DNA of 22,720 bases from JAHEIJ01 sp040235565 (GCA_040235565.1 JBECLA010000033.1:1-22720), one strand, 5' to 3'; positions 8,213-15,451 are shown, counted from the stretch's first letter. Made by a program: numbers and translations. Notes: generated by a model from the letters alone, not told the origin.

Positions 8213-8228
8213 TTCAGCAACCGTTCAG
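8213..8228 (+). promoter_or_regulatory. TTCAG-N6-TTCAG direct repeat upstream of the small exported protein
   Basis: Two TTCAG copies (8213-8217 and 8224-8228) lie 11 bp apart, start to start, about 72 bases before the ATG at 8300. The second copy continues GG. The same arrangement occurs before the next gene (8765-8780). Direct repeats with one-helical-turn spacing are typical of OmpR/PhoB-type response-regulator sites. The binding protein is not known from this window. Confidence 0.5.
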
Positions 8229-8299
8229 GGTCAGTGGTCCATGCTTTAACCGTGCTTAGAGGCAATCATGCCCGCTACCGAACAACAAGGAGGCACGTC

Positions 8300-8686
8300 A
8301 TGAACAACAAAATCACTCTCTCGGCGTTATTACTGGCGGCGGCCACCACCGTCGGTTTAATGCTGCCAGGCACGGTGGCCGCGCGTGATGGTCATGGCGC
8401 GAAACGTGAGGCGCCCGTGCAGCTCGCCCACAATGACCGCTATCGTCAACATTATCGACACCAGGCACCACGACATGTTCCGCGCTGGCTGAATCACTAT
8501 CAGCGTCATCAGTCCTATGGTCGCCACACGCTTCCCTGGCCCAGGCCTCCCGCTTACTTCAACGACAGGCATACCTGGAAAAAACATTACCGCCACATGG
8601 AACGCAGGCATCATGGCCATGATCGCAGCCGTTATCGCCGTTACGGGGATAGCAACATTCACTTTCGGATCGATTACTGGGACTGA
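8300..8686 (+). CDS. Small exported His/Arg/Tyr-rich protein
   Basis: The start is the ATG at 8300 because AAGGAGG stands about eight bases upstream. The 128-residue product has a clear Sec signal peptide (basic start MNNK, hydrophobic core LSALLLAAATTVGLML, likely cleavage after TVAA near residue 28). The mature part is unusually rich in His, Arg and Tyr (about half its residues in some stretches), with repeated RH and YRH pairs. I do not recognise a domain. The composition could bind metals, polyanions such as nucleic acid or polyphosphate, or anionic surface polymers, but this is inference. It shares an upstream TTCAG repeat with the next gene, so both are likely one regulon. A strong stem-loop follows 14 bases after the stop, so the two genes seem to have separate transcripts. 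Confidence 0.78.
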   Translation: MNNKITLSALLLAAATTVGLMLPGTVAARDGHGAKREAPVQLAHNDRYRQHYRHQAPRHVPRWLNHYQRHQSYGRHTLPWPRPPAYFNDRHTWKKHYRHMERRHHGHDRSRYRRYGDSNIHFRIDYWD

Positions 8687-8699
8687 CAGACCCGGTCTT

Positions 8700-8733
8700 C
8701 CCGGCAGCTGCTGAGACTCAGCCGGCTGCCGGG
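8700..8733 (+). terminator. Stem-loop after the His-rich protein gene
   Basis: CCCGGCAGC (8700-8708) pairs perfectly with GCTGCCGGG (8725-8733), nine base pairs, with an inner CTGAG/CTCAG pairing inside the loop. There is no T-tract, so termination would be factor-assisted, or the stem protects the 3' end. Confidence 0.45.
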
Positions 8734-8764
8734 ATTACTGAAATCAGTTAACACTGCGGGCGGA

Positions 8765-8780
8765 TTCAGTCCCGGTTCAG
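8765..8780 (+). promoter_or_regulatory. TTCAG-N6-TTCAG direct repeat upstream of the glycine-zipper gene
   Basis: TTCAG occurs at 8765-8769 and 8776-8780, again 11 bp apart and again with GG after the second copy, about 52 bases before the ATG at 8832. It matches the spacing and sequence of the pair at 8213-8228. This suggests joint control by one tandem-binding regulator. Confidence 0.5.
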
Positions 8781-8802
8781 GCAACCAGGCGTACGCTGAA
8801 CC
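8774..8802 (+). repeat. Inverted repeat GGTTCAG/CTGAACC in the glycine-zipper promoter region
   Basis: GGTTCAG (8774-8780) is repeated inverted as CTGAACC (8796-8802), and CTGAAC is then repeated immediately. The second half of the direct repeat is thus also part of a dyad. It could be an additional operator or an RNA hairpin if transcribed. The CACAAT at 8807-8812 is a possible -10 element. Confidence 0.35.
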
Positions 8803-8831
8803 TGAACACAATGCCCAGAGGAGTAATAACA

Positions 8832-9380
8832 ATGCAAACCAAACAACTGTTAACCACCGCCCTGCTCATGGGACTGGTTACTACCCCGCTCTATGCGGGT
8901 CACGGGCAGGCTGGCTATTACGATGACGGTGACGTGTTTTATGACAAAGCCAAAGTCATCGATGTCAAACCCTTGATGGAAGTCGTCCAGGTCCCGGTCA
9001 GCAGTCGGGAATGCTGGACCGATGAAGTGGAATACCCGGGACGGCGAAGCAATCCCAATGCCGGGATGGTTGCCGGTGGCATCATTGGCGGGGTGCTGGG
9101 CCACACGCTTGGCAAGGGTCACCGCGATCGGGGGGTGGCCACCGTAGCCGGCACCATTCTGGGTGGGGCCATCGGGCGTGATGTCGCCCGTCGACAGGAA
9201 ACCGGACCGTATGTCAGTCAGGAGCGAACCTGCCGCACATCCCACAAGTACTATGAGGAAGAACGCCTCGCGGGCTACCGGGTCACCTACCGCTATCGCG
9301 GCCGCACCTTTACACGCGACATGGCCGAGGAACCGGGTAAATTCGTCCGCATCCGGGTCGCCCTGGATCCGATGGAATGA
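8832..9380 (+). CDS. Glycine-zipper (17 kDa surface antigen-like) exported protein
   Basis: The start is the ATG at 8832, seven to eight bases after GAGGAG. An in-frame ATG 21 bases upstream lacks a site. The 182-residue protein has a Sec signal peptide (LLTTALLMGLVTTPLYA, cleaved near residue 22) with no lipobox cysteine. A glycine-zipper two-transmembrane domain follows, about residues 72-118: NAGMVAGGIIGGVLGHTLG, a short charged loop, then GVATVAGTILGGAIG. Two cysteines flank it (near residues 57 and 135) and could form a disulfide. The C-terminus is a tyrosine/arginine-rich region with YRVTYRYRGRTF. Proteins of this type are envelope components of unknown mechanism, often stress-inducible. 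It shares the TTCAG repeat with the upstream gene and converges with rhlE. Confidence 0.88.
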   Translation: MQTKQLLTTALLMGLVTTPLYAGHGQAGYYDDGDVFYDKAKVIDVKPLMEVVQVPVSSRECWTDEVEYPGRRSNPNAGMVAGGIIGGVLGHTLGKGHRDRGVATVAGTILGGAIGRDVARRQETGPYVSQERTCRTSHKYYEEERLAGYRVTYRYRGRTFTRDMAEEPGKFVRIRVALDPME

Positions 9381-9382
9381 GT

Positions 9383-9405
9383 GCGGGGACGCAGAGTGTC
9401 CCCGC
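9383..9405. terminator. Stem-loop between convergent glycine-zipper and rhlE genes
   Basis: GCGGGGAC (9383-9390) and GTCCCCGC (9398-9405) form eight perfect pairs around a seven-base loop, in the 39 bases between the two stop codons. No T-tract is present on either strand. It probably serves both transcripts as a 3' end element. Confidence 0.5.
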
Positions 9406-9419
9406 CTCGAGGACCGGAC

Positions 9420-10721
9420 TTAAGCGGCGCGACTTTGACGCCGTTCACTCCGGCGTGCTTTTGCCGGGGCGTTACCGCGCCCGCCATTGCTGCGCCGTGG
9501 CTTGCCTGACCAGGGCTTGTCATTGGAGAACCGTTTGCGCTTGCGGCTGTTACTACCCGGCTTCCGGCCCGGTCTGGGTTCCGCCGTAGCCGGTTCCAGT
9601 CCGGGGATCACGTCACGTTCCAGCTTGCGTCCGGTGAGCTTTTCAATCCCGTGCAATTTGCTCCAATCCTCGGGGCCCACCAGGGAAATGGCGGTACCTG
9701 TGGCTCCACCCCGGCCGGTGCGGCCGATGCGGTGAATGTAGTCTTCGGCGACCATGGGCAAATCATAATTGATCACATGGCTGATGCCTTTGATATCCAG
9801 GCCACGCGCCGCCACATCGGTGGCAACCAACAGACGGAACTTGCCACGGCGCATGTGGTCGACAGTGCGCTTGCGCGCCCCCTGCCCCATGTCACCGTGC
9901 AACGCCGCACTGGCATGACCCTGATCCGCCAGGCGTTTTGCCAACCGATCCGCCCCCCGCTTGGTCGCGGTAAAGATCACTGCCTGATTCAGTTCCACAC
10001 TGTTCACGTAATGAGATAATAACTCGTGTTTGTGGCCGTGATCATCAGCGTGATGCAGGCGCTGCTCAATGGCAGCATGCTGATCCTGATTGGCGGCGAG
10101 CTGTATCCGTACTGGATCCTGCAGTAATTGTTTCGCAATTGCCGTGACCTTGCCCTCGAAGGTAGCGGAAAACAGCAAGGTCTGACGCGTCACGGGTGTG
10201 GCCCCGGCGATGGTTTTGACCGCATCCACAAAACCCATGTCCAGCATGCGATCTGCCTCATCCAGCACCAGGATTTCCAGGCGCGAAAAGTCGACCCGCC
10301 CCTGTTCCATGTGGTCCATCAGGCGTCCCGGGGTTGCCACCAGCAGATCCAGCGGTCGACGTAACATCCGTATCTGGGGCGGATATGCCATGCCACCGAC
10401 CACCGTTCCCGCATTGAAACGCACAAAGCGGCTGAAGGTGCGAATGTTCTCATTGACCTGCACGGCCAGTTCACGTGTCGGGGTTAATACCAGCACCCGC
10501 GGTCCATTCCCGCCCAGAGGGGATGGCGTTAAAAGTCGTTGCAGTGCCGGCAAAACAAATGCCGCGGTTTTGCCGGTGCCAGTCTGGGCGGAAGCCATCA
10601 GATCCCGGCCGGCGAGGATCGCCGGGATGGCCTGGCGTTGTATTTCGGTTGGCTCGGTATAACCGGTGGCATCAATTGCCTGCAACAGTTTGCTATTCAG
10701 ATTCAGTTCTTTAAAAGACAC
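9420..10721 (-). CDS. rhlE: RhlE-type DEAD-box ATP-dependent RNA helicase
   Basis: The 433-residue protein has the full DEAD-box set. There is a Q motif near residues 21-28 (YTEPTEIQ), Walker A AQTGTGKT at 45-52, PTRELA at 81-86, TPGR at 130-133, DEAD at 154-157 and SAT near 188. In the second RecA domain are VATDVAARGLD and HRIGRTGRGG. The C-terminal tail (about the last 60 residues) is Arg/Lys/Ser/Gly-rich and disordered, as in RhlE proteins, and probably binds RNA non-specifically. These enzymes remodel structured RNA in ribosome assembly and mRNA decay, often with a role in the cold. The start is GTG at 10721, supported by GGGAG seven bases upstream. A long, structured leader precedes it. 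The tail could also fit a related DEAD protein of the RhlE/DbpA/SrmB group, but the motif spacing favours RhlE. Confidence 0.92.
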   Translation of the reverse strand: MSFKELNLNSKLLQAIDATGYTEPTEIQRQAIPAILAGRDLMASAQTGTGKTAAFVLPALQRLLTPSPLGGNGPRVLVLTPTRELAVQVNENIRTFSRFVRFNAGTVVGGMAYPPQIRMLRRPLDLLVATPGRLMDHMEQGRVDFSRLEILVLDEADRMLDMGFVDAVKTIAGATPVTRQTLLFSATFEGKVTAIAKQLLQDPVRIQLAANQDQHAAIEQRLHHADDHGHKHELLSHYVNSVELNQAVIFTATKRGADRLAKRLADQGHASAALHGDMGQGARKRTVDHMRRGKFRLLVATDVAARGLDIKGISHVINYDLPMVAEDYIHRIGRTGRGGATGTAISLVGPEDWSKLHGIEKLTGRKLERDVIPGLEPATAEPRPGRKPGSNSRKRKRFSNDKPWSGKPRRSNGGRGNAPAKARRSERRQSRAA

Positions 10722-11192
10722 AAAGTACTCCCGCGCCTGCCTGTCACGGCAAACGTCATGTGAAATGTTTAAAACACGAACGAAGGAAAGATGCCTGTAG
10801 AAAGGTCATCACAATACCTGGTTCACTCAGTTGGCGGCGTTATGCCGCACGTTGCTAACCAGGAAACCAGTGATGAAACAGCACGGGGAAAGGTCAGAAA
10901 CGCCATCATCCTCAGCGAGGAGGGGCAACTATAGAGAGATCAGAGCCGAAATACCAGCACTATTTAATGATTTCCGCCTCCTCCAGCGCAGTCGGCCTCT
11001 CCGGCATCAAGGAGATAACCACGCTACCCCGGATACAAAAGGAAATAAAAACCGGCAAAAACTTGATCCAGACCATTTGCCCATTGGCAAAACCACCGGG
11101 ATAATATTCTTAAATTATTTCATCAATACTCCAACCAAGAGGGATACCCCATTTTCCGGAGTCTTTTCAGTCGGCCGCTGACCGGTTCCGCC
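10722..11192. other. Gene-free divergent region between rhlE and ppx
   Basis: These 471 bases separate the divergent rhlE and ppx genes. The rhlE side holds a large stem-loop (10817-10863) and a possible minus-strand -10 TATAGT (10928-10933) with no good -35, which would give rhlE a leader of about 200 bases. The ppx side has an AT-rich stretch with TAATAT (11100-11105) and an inverted repeat TTTGCC-N4-GGCAAA just before it. A 116-codon plus-strand open frame crosses the region but has no ATG with a ribosome binding site and looks non-coding. Confidence 0.45.
10817..10863 (-). promoter_or_regulatory. Two-part stem-loop in the rhlE leader
   Basis: CCTGGTT (10817-10823) pairs with AACCAGG (10857-10863), and inside it GCGGC (10834-10838) pairs with GCCGC (10844-10848) around the loop GTTAT. 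In the minus-strand transcript this sits about 100 bases before the rhlE start. RNA helicase genes are often controlled through structured leaders, so a regulatory role is plausible but unproven. Confidence 0.4.
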
Positions 11193-12677
11193 GTGCCCGA
11201 AACTGTGGCCGCGGTGGATCTGGGTTCCAACAGCTTCCATCTCATCATCGCCCGTCAACTGGATGGTTCTCTGCAAATTATCGATCGGGAACGGGAAATG
11301 GTTCGCCTGGCAGCAGGGCTGGATAAAAACAACCATCTTTCCGAGGCGGCCATGGAACGCGCCATGGCCTGCCTGACTCGCTTTGGCCAGCTCCTGCGAG
11401 ACATGCCGACGGGCTCGGTCCGGATCGCCGGCACCAACACCCTGCGCAAAGCCCGCAATGCCCAGGCGCTGATTGAGCACGCGGAACAGGTACTCGGCCA
11501 CCCGGTGGAAATTATCGCCGGGGTGGAAGAAGCCCGGCTTATTTATCTCGGCGTTGCCCAGGGTTTGAGCGACGCCGGCGGAACCCGCCTGGTGGTAGAC
11601 ATCGGTGGCGGCAGTACCGAGCTGATCCTGGGCGAAGGATTTGTGCCACACACCATGGAAAGTCTGCACATGGGATGCGTCTCTTTTTCCCAGCGCTATG
11701 TACCCAATGGAAATATCAGTCACACCAACCTGAGCCAGGCACGGCTGGCCGCGTTACGGGAAGTGGAACCTGTCGCCGGATTTTTTCGCAACCGCGGCTG
11801 GGAACAGGCCATTGGGGCATCTGGCACCATTCGTGCGGTTCGCAGCGTGGTGGAAGCCATGGGGCTGTGTGAGGAAGGTATCAGTGCCGCGGCGTTATCG
11901 CAACTGGTCGATACCTTCAAGGATTATGACCACGTCGACAAACTCGACATGCCGGGCCTGGCGCCGGAACGGGCACCGGTCTTCGTCGGTGGCGCCCTTG
12001 TTTTACTCGGGGTCTTCGAGGGTTTACGCATTGAACACATGAATGTCGCCGACACGGCACTGCGCGAGGGCCTGCTGTATGATTTGCTAGGTCGAATCCG
12101 GGACGAAGATGTCCGTGCCCGCACGGTGGATTCACTCGCCAATCGGTATCAGGTGGATCAGGAGCATGCCGGGCGGGTTGCCGGGACCGCACATGGCCTG
12201 CTGACCCAGGTCTCCGATACCTGGAAGCTTGCGGATGACAACCTGCGCCATTTACTCGACTGGGCCGCACGGTTGCATGAAATAGGCCGCGATATCGCCC
12301 ATAGCCAGTACCAGAAACACGGCGCCTATATCCTGACCCACGCCGATATGCCCGGTTTTTCACGCCAGGAGCAACAGGTCATGGCCCTGCTGGTGCGGGC
12401 CCACCGACGCAAAATGCCCGTCAATTACATCAAGGCCTTGCCGGAGTCCTGGCATAAACTGCTGTATCGACTGGCCATCCTCCTGCGCCTGGCCGTGCTG
12501 CTACATCGCTCCCGCAGCGAGACACCATTACCCGACATCAGGTTACTGGTGAAAAAAAAGAATCTGACCCTGCTGTTTCCGGTAGGCTGGCTGGAGCAAC
12601 ATGCCTTGAGCCAGGCCGATCTGGAGCAGGAAGCCGCCTGGCTTGCCAAGGCAGGTTACAGTCTGACGTTTGAATAA
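11193..12677 (+). CDS. ppx: Exopolyphosphatase (Ppx/GppA family)
   Basis: The 494-residue protein is a Ppx/GppA phosphatase, which removes terminal phosphates from polyphosphate chains and, in the GppA branch, hydrolyses pppGpp. The actin-like fold is shown by AAVDLGSNSFHLI at residues about 6-18 and the second phosphate motif VDIGGGSTELILGE at about 135-148. The C-terminal HD-like helical domain contains HEIGRDIAH (about 361-369) and later HADMPGFSRQEQ. The GTG at 11193 places the first motif where it belongs, but no Shine-Dalgarno precedes it. An upstream in-frame CTG is the only nearby alternative. It is convergent with ppk1, with 12 bases between the stops. The two enzymes make and degrade polyphosphate, which supports Ppx over GppA. 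The length of about 500 residues fits Ppx. Confidence 0.93.
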   Translation: MPETVAAVDLGSNSFHLIIARQLDGSLQIIDREREMVRLAAGLDKNNHLSEAAMERAMACLTRFGQLLRDMPTGSVRIAGTNTLRKARNAQALIEHAEQVLGHPVEIIAGVEEARLIYLGVAQGLSDAGGTRLVVDIGGGSTELILGEGFVPHTMESLHMGCVSFSQRYVPNGNISHTNLSQARLAALREVEPVAGFFRNRGWEQAIGASGTIRAVRSVVEAMGLCEEGISAAALSQLVDTFKDYDHVDKLDMPGLAPERAPVFVGGALVLLGVFEGLRIEHMNVADTALREGLLYDLLGRIRDEDVRARTVDSLANRYQVDQEHAGRVAGTAHGLLTQVSDTWKLADDNLRHLLDWAARLHEIGRDIAHSQYQKHGAYILTHADMPGFSRQEQQVMALLVRAHRRKMPVNYIKALPESWHKLLYRLAILLRLAVLLHRSRSETPLPDIRLLVKKKNLTLLFPVGWLEQHALSQADLEQEAAWLAKAGYSLTFE

Positions 12678-12689
12678 AGGGACAACGCC

Positions 12690-14759
12690 TTACGGGGTGG
12701 TGATTTGTCCGAGTAGATCCAGCTGGGCGCAGACCGGCGGTCTGTCACCGGGTGTTTCACGCACATAATTGCCATCATGCTGCAGAATCCAGGCCTGGGT
12801 GTTGTCAGTCAGGTAGAGTTCCAGCTCATCCATGATTCGTTCTCGCAGGGCCTTATCTTCAATGGGAAAACAGGTTTCCACCCGCCGAAACAGATTACGT
12901 TCCATCCAGTCAGCGCTGGAACAATATAATTCGCAATCCCCGTCATTTTCAAAATAAAACACCCGGGTGTGTTCCAGGAAACGCCCGATGATGGAACGGA
13001 CTTCAATATTGTCTGACACACCCGGGATACCGGGACGCAAACAACACATACCACGAATGATCAGCTTGATTTCAACGCCGGCCCGGGAAGCTGTATAGAG
13101 TTCCTGAATCATCGGCTGCGCCACAAGGGAGTTGATCTTGGCAATGATGCGCGCCGGCTTGCCTTGCTCGGCGTGCTGGCACTCGCGGCGAATTTTTTCA
13201 ACCAGACCTTCATACAAGGTAAACGGTGACTGCAACAGGCGATTCAGCTTTAATACCTTGCCCAGGCTGGTCAGCTGAAAGAAGATCTTGTGCACATCTT
13301 CCCCAAAGGCCTTGTTGCTGGTCATCAGACCATAGTCGGTATATACCCGTGCGGTTCGATAATGGTAATTTCCCGTCCCAAGGTGAACGTAATGACGCAG
13401 TTTGTTGCGTTCGCGTCGTACCACCAACGCCATCTTGGCGTGGGTTTTATATCCGACGATGCCATAGACCACGTGCACGCCGACTTCCTGCAGGCGGTTG
13501 GCGACGGCAATATTCGCTTCTTCATCAAAGCGCGCCCGCAGTTCCACCACTACGGTCACTTCCTTGCCGCTGCTGGCGGCCTGGGCCAGGGCATCGACCA
13601 GCGCGGAGTCCGCGCCGGTACGATACAGCGTCATCTTGATAGCCAGCACATCCGGATCTTCCGAAGCCTGACGGATAAATTCAATCACCGGCACAAAGGA
13701 ATCGAACGGATGATGCAGCAACACGTCCTGTTTGCGTAAGGTTTTGAAGACGCTGGTTCCCGGTCCGAATTCCGCCGGCAACCGGGGGGTAAAGGGAGTG
13801 AATTTCAAATCCGGTCGTTCGACCTGGTCAATAATGGCCTGCAGTCGGTTGAGATTGACCGGCCCATTGACCTGGTACACATCTTCCGGTTCCAGTTTGA
13901 ACGTTTTACGGAGATACTCCATCAGGTCTTCGGGGCAGTTATCGGCCACCTCCAGGCGTACTGCTTCCCCGTATCGCCGTGACGGTAGTTCCCCTTCCAG
14001 GGCGCGCAACAGATCATCAATTTCCTCTTCATCCACAAACAAGTCACTGTTACGGGTAACCCGGAATTGGTGGGTGCTGGTCACCTTCATGCCGGTAAAC
14101 AGTTCTTCCCCGAAAGCGTGGATGACGGAAGACAGAAACACAAAGTCGTAGGGCCCTATCCCGGTCTCTTCCGGTAACTGAATAAGACGTGGCAGGGCGC
14201 GGGGTGCCTGCACAATGGCCATACCACTGGAACGACCGAAAGCATCCTTGCCCTTGAGGGCAACGATAAAGTTGAGACTCTTGTTTAAAATCCGCGGAAA
14301 CGGATGGGCGGGATCCAGTCCGATGGGACTCAGGACCGGCAGGAGTTCCTGAAAGAAATAATTTTCCAGCCACTCGGCCTGGGCATCCGACCATTCAGTT
14401 CGCCGGATGAAACGGATATTTTCCGCCTCCAGCGCAGGAATCAATTCCTCGTTCAATACCCGGTACTGTTCATCAATCAATTCGTGGCAACGCTCACTGA
14501 ACAGGCGCAATGTCTCATGCGGCGCCAGATTTTCCGGACCGCGCTGCACCGAGCCCAGTTCTGCCTTTTGTTTAAGACCCGCGATCCTGACTTCGAACAT
14601 CTCATCGAAGTTGGTGGAGGTGATGCACATATAGCGTAACCGTTCCAGCAGGGGCACCTGCGGATCGCTCGCTTGTGCCAGTACCCGCCGGTTAAATTCC
14701 AGCAGACTCAGCTCACGACCAATATAAAAATCCGGTTGCTTGAGATTGATGGTGTCCAT
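12690..14759 (-). CDS. ppk1: Polyphosphate kinase 1
   Basis: The 689-residue protein matches PPK1 in length and all four domains: a helical N domain opening with YIGRELSLLEFNRRVLAQA, a head domain, and two phospholipase D-like catalytic domains. The histidine that becomes phosphorylated lies in YKTHAKMALV (about residues 436-441), followed by HLGTGNYHYRTARVYTDYG. The second catalytic histidine is in FLEHTRVFYF (about 595). The Arg-containing RARFDEEANIAVANRLQ segment is also present. The enzyme reversibly polymerises the gamma-phosphate of ATP into polyphosphate at the inner membrane. The ATG at 14759 has only a weak ribosome binding site. The 3' end faces ppx with 12 bases between stops, an arrangement that could couple the two by antisense overlap. 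No Pho-box match was found in the upstream 150 bases. Confidence 0.97.
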   Translation of the reverse strand: MDTINLKQPDFYIGRELSLLEFNRRVLAQASDPQVPLLERLRYMCITSTNFDEMFEVRIAGLKQKAELGSVQRGPENLAPHETLRLFSERCHELIDEQYRVLNEELIPALEAENIRFIRRTEWSDAQAEWLENYFFQELLPVLSPIGLDPAHPFPRILNKSLNFIVALKGKDAFGRSSGMAIVQAPRALPRLIQLPEETGIGPYDFVFLSSVIHAFGEELFTGMKVTSTHQFRVTRNSDLFVDEEEIDDLLRALEGELPSRRYGEAVRLEVADNCPEDLMEYLRKTFKLEPEDVYQVNGPVNLNRLQAIIDQVERPDLKFTPFTPRLPAEFGPGTSVFKTLRKQDVLLHHPFDSFVPVIEFIRQASEDPDVLAIKMTLYRTGADSALVDALAQAASSGKEVTVVVELRARFDEEANIAVANRLQEVGVHVVYGIVGYKTHAKMALVVRRERNKLRHYVHLGTGNYHYRTARVYTDYGLMTSNKAFGEDVHKIFFQLTSLGKVLKLNRLLQSPFTLYEGLVEKIRRECQHAEQGKPARIIAKINSLVAQPMIQELYTASRAGVEIKLIIRGMCCLRPGIPGVSDNIEVRSIIGRFLEHTRVFYFENDGDCELYCSSADWMERNLFRRVETCFPIEDKALRERIMDELELYLTDNTQAWILQHDGNYVRETPGDRPPVCAQLDLLGQITTP

Positions 14760-14868
14760 GTGTGCTAATCAAGTTTAGCCAATTCAGGCAAGATCCACAC
14801 TTAATGTGTTAATTTACATGGAAAATACCATGATGCGGCTCAATATGACGGGAAATCATGCGGGAATC

Positions 14869-14889
14869 AAGCCGTTTGCATAACGGCTT
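14869..14889 (-). terminator. Hairpin downstream of the small acyltransferase-tail gene
   Basis: AAGCCGTT (14869-14876) and AACGGCTT (14882-14889) form eight perfect pairs with a five-base loop. On the minus strand it lies 24 bases after the stop codon at 14914 of the shifted reading frame, which fits that frame being the original gene end. A T-tract is missing. Confidence 0.45.
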
Positions 14890-14913
14890 CGAATAATCGG
14901 GAGTAGCTGTCAC

Positions 14914-14999
14914 TCAGCAAGCCTTGCGGCTGACCCCGGTATGGTAGTCAATAAAGGTTTGCCCTGAATCGCGCCCCATGTACTTATACAGAATTTTTT
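14914..14999 (-). pseudogene. Displaced C-terminal tail of the preceding gene (other frame)
   Basis: After removal of one base from the six-T run (14994-14999), the minus strand reads ILYKYMGRDSGQTF, then IDYHTG and a last SRKAC before a TGA at 14914-14916. The KYMGR and YH elements are those expected after the TDPK block in the hemolysin/PlsC tail family. The join would give a 136-residue protein. It is not translated by normal decoding of the sequence as given. Confidence 0.55.
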
Positions 15000-15325
15000 G
15001 GATCCGTTTCGCGCAGGTCAACACGAATCAGACAGTCCACCACATCATTGAATTGCGCATCAATATTGAAACCCAGCATCCGGCCACCCAGCTTGAGATA
15101 TTGCCGTATCAGCACCGGCACGCCTTTTTGATCATGTTCAATATCTGCCAGCAGCGCGGATAAATCTTCAATGTTGGAAGTTTTAGACAGCTTCGGTGCT
15201 CGCAAATGTTGAATGGATCGCAACCGATAGGGCGTTCGCGGTTTTACCTGCCGCTTTGCCTGTGGAAACATACCGTCCAGCAAGAATGGATTTACGGCAG
15301 CAGGATGTTGATCGATACCTGACAT
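14984..15325 (-). CDS. Stand-alone protein resembling the C-terminus of hemolysin/PlsC-type acyltransferases (frameshifted)
   Basis: As read, the product has 113 residues and starts at an ATG with GGAGG five bases upstream. Residues from about 45 on (LSKTSNIEDLSALLADI, then VPVLIRQYLKLGGRMLGFNID and DVVDCLIRVDLRETDPK) look like the tail of the long PlsC/GNAT-type hemolysin-family acyltransferases. In that family the YLKLGG, GFN and D-L-R-TDP blocks end the protein. Here the acyltransferase domain is absent and no trace of it lies upstream. After DPK the frame ends in NSV and stop, but one base fewer in the six-T run at 14994-14999 would restore ILYKYMGRD and a further 20 residues, ending at 14914. 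The gene is therefore either recently frameshifted, misassembled, or read by slippage. Its start site lies in a hairpin. Function unknown. Confidence 0.6.
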   Translation of the reverse strand: MSGIDQHPAAVNPFLLDGMFPQAKRQVKPRTPYRLRSIQHLRAPKLSKTSNIEDLSALLADIEHDQKGVPVLIRQYLKLGGRMLGFNIDAQFNDVVDCLIRVDLRETDPKNSV

Positions 15326-15330
15326 GGAGT

Positions 15331-15350
15331 CCTCCAGAAATACTCTGGAG
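15331..15350 (-). promoter_or_regulatory. Hairpin that includes the Shine-Dalgarno of the small tail-domain gene
   Basis: On the minus strand CTCCAGA and TCTGGAG form seven pairs around a five-base loop (15332-15350). The 3' arm plus the next G is the GGAGG (15331-15335) that serves the ATG at 15325. The ribosome site is thus masked when the stem forms, a layout used by small RNA thermometers and other translational switches. A role is inferred. Confidence 0.45.
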
Positions 15351-15451
15351 ACAGCCTAAGCAGAAACTATTTCGCTAAAAAGTCAATCAGGTTACAGAAT
15401 AATGATATATGACTACTTTGAATGGCGAACGATATTCCAGCCTGGAACTCT

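Noticed and set aside
10831..11181. 116-codon plus-strand open frame between rhlE and ppx.
   Set aside because: It opens with TTG, has no ribosome binding site at that or the internal ATG, overlaps the rhlE leader stem-loop, and its composition looks like non-coding sequence.
14818..14836. CATGG/CCATG small hairpin and ACAC/GTGT dyad upstream of ppk1, considered as a regulator site.
   Set aside because: Both are short and imperfect, and neither matches a Pho box, CRP or FNR site.
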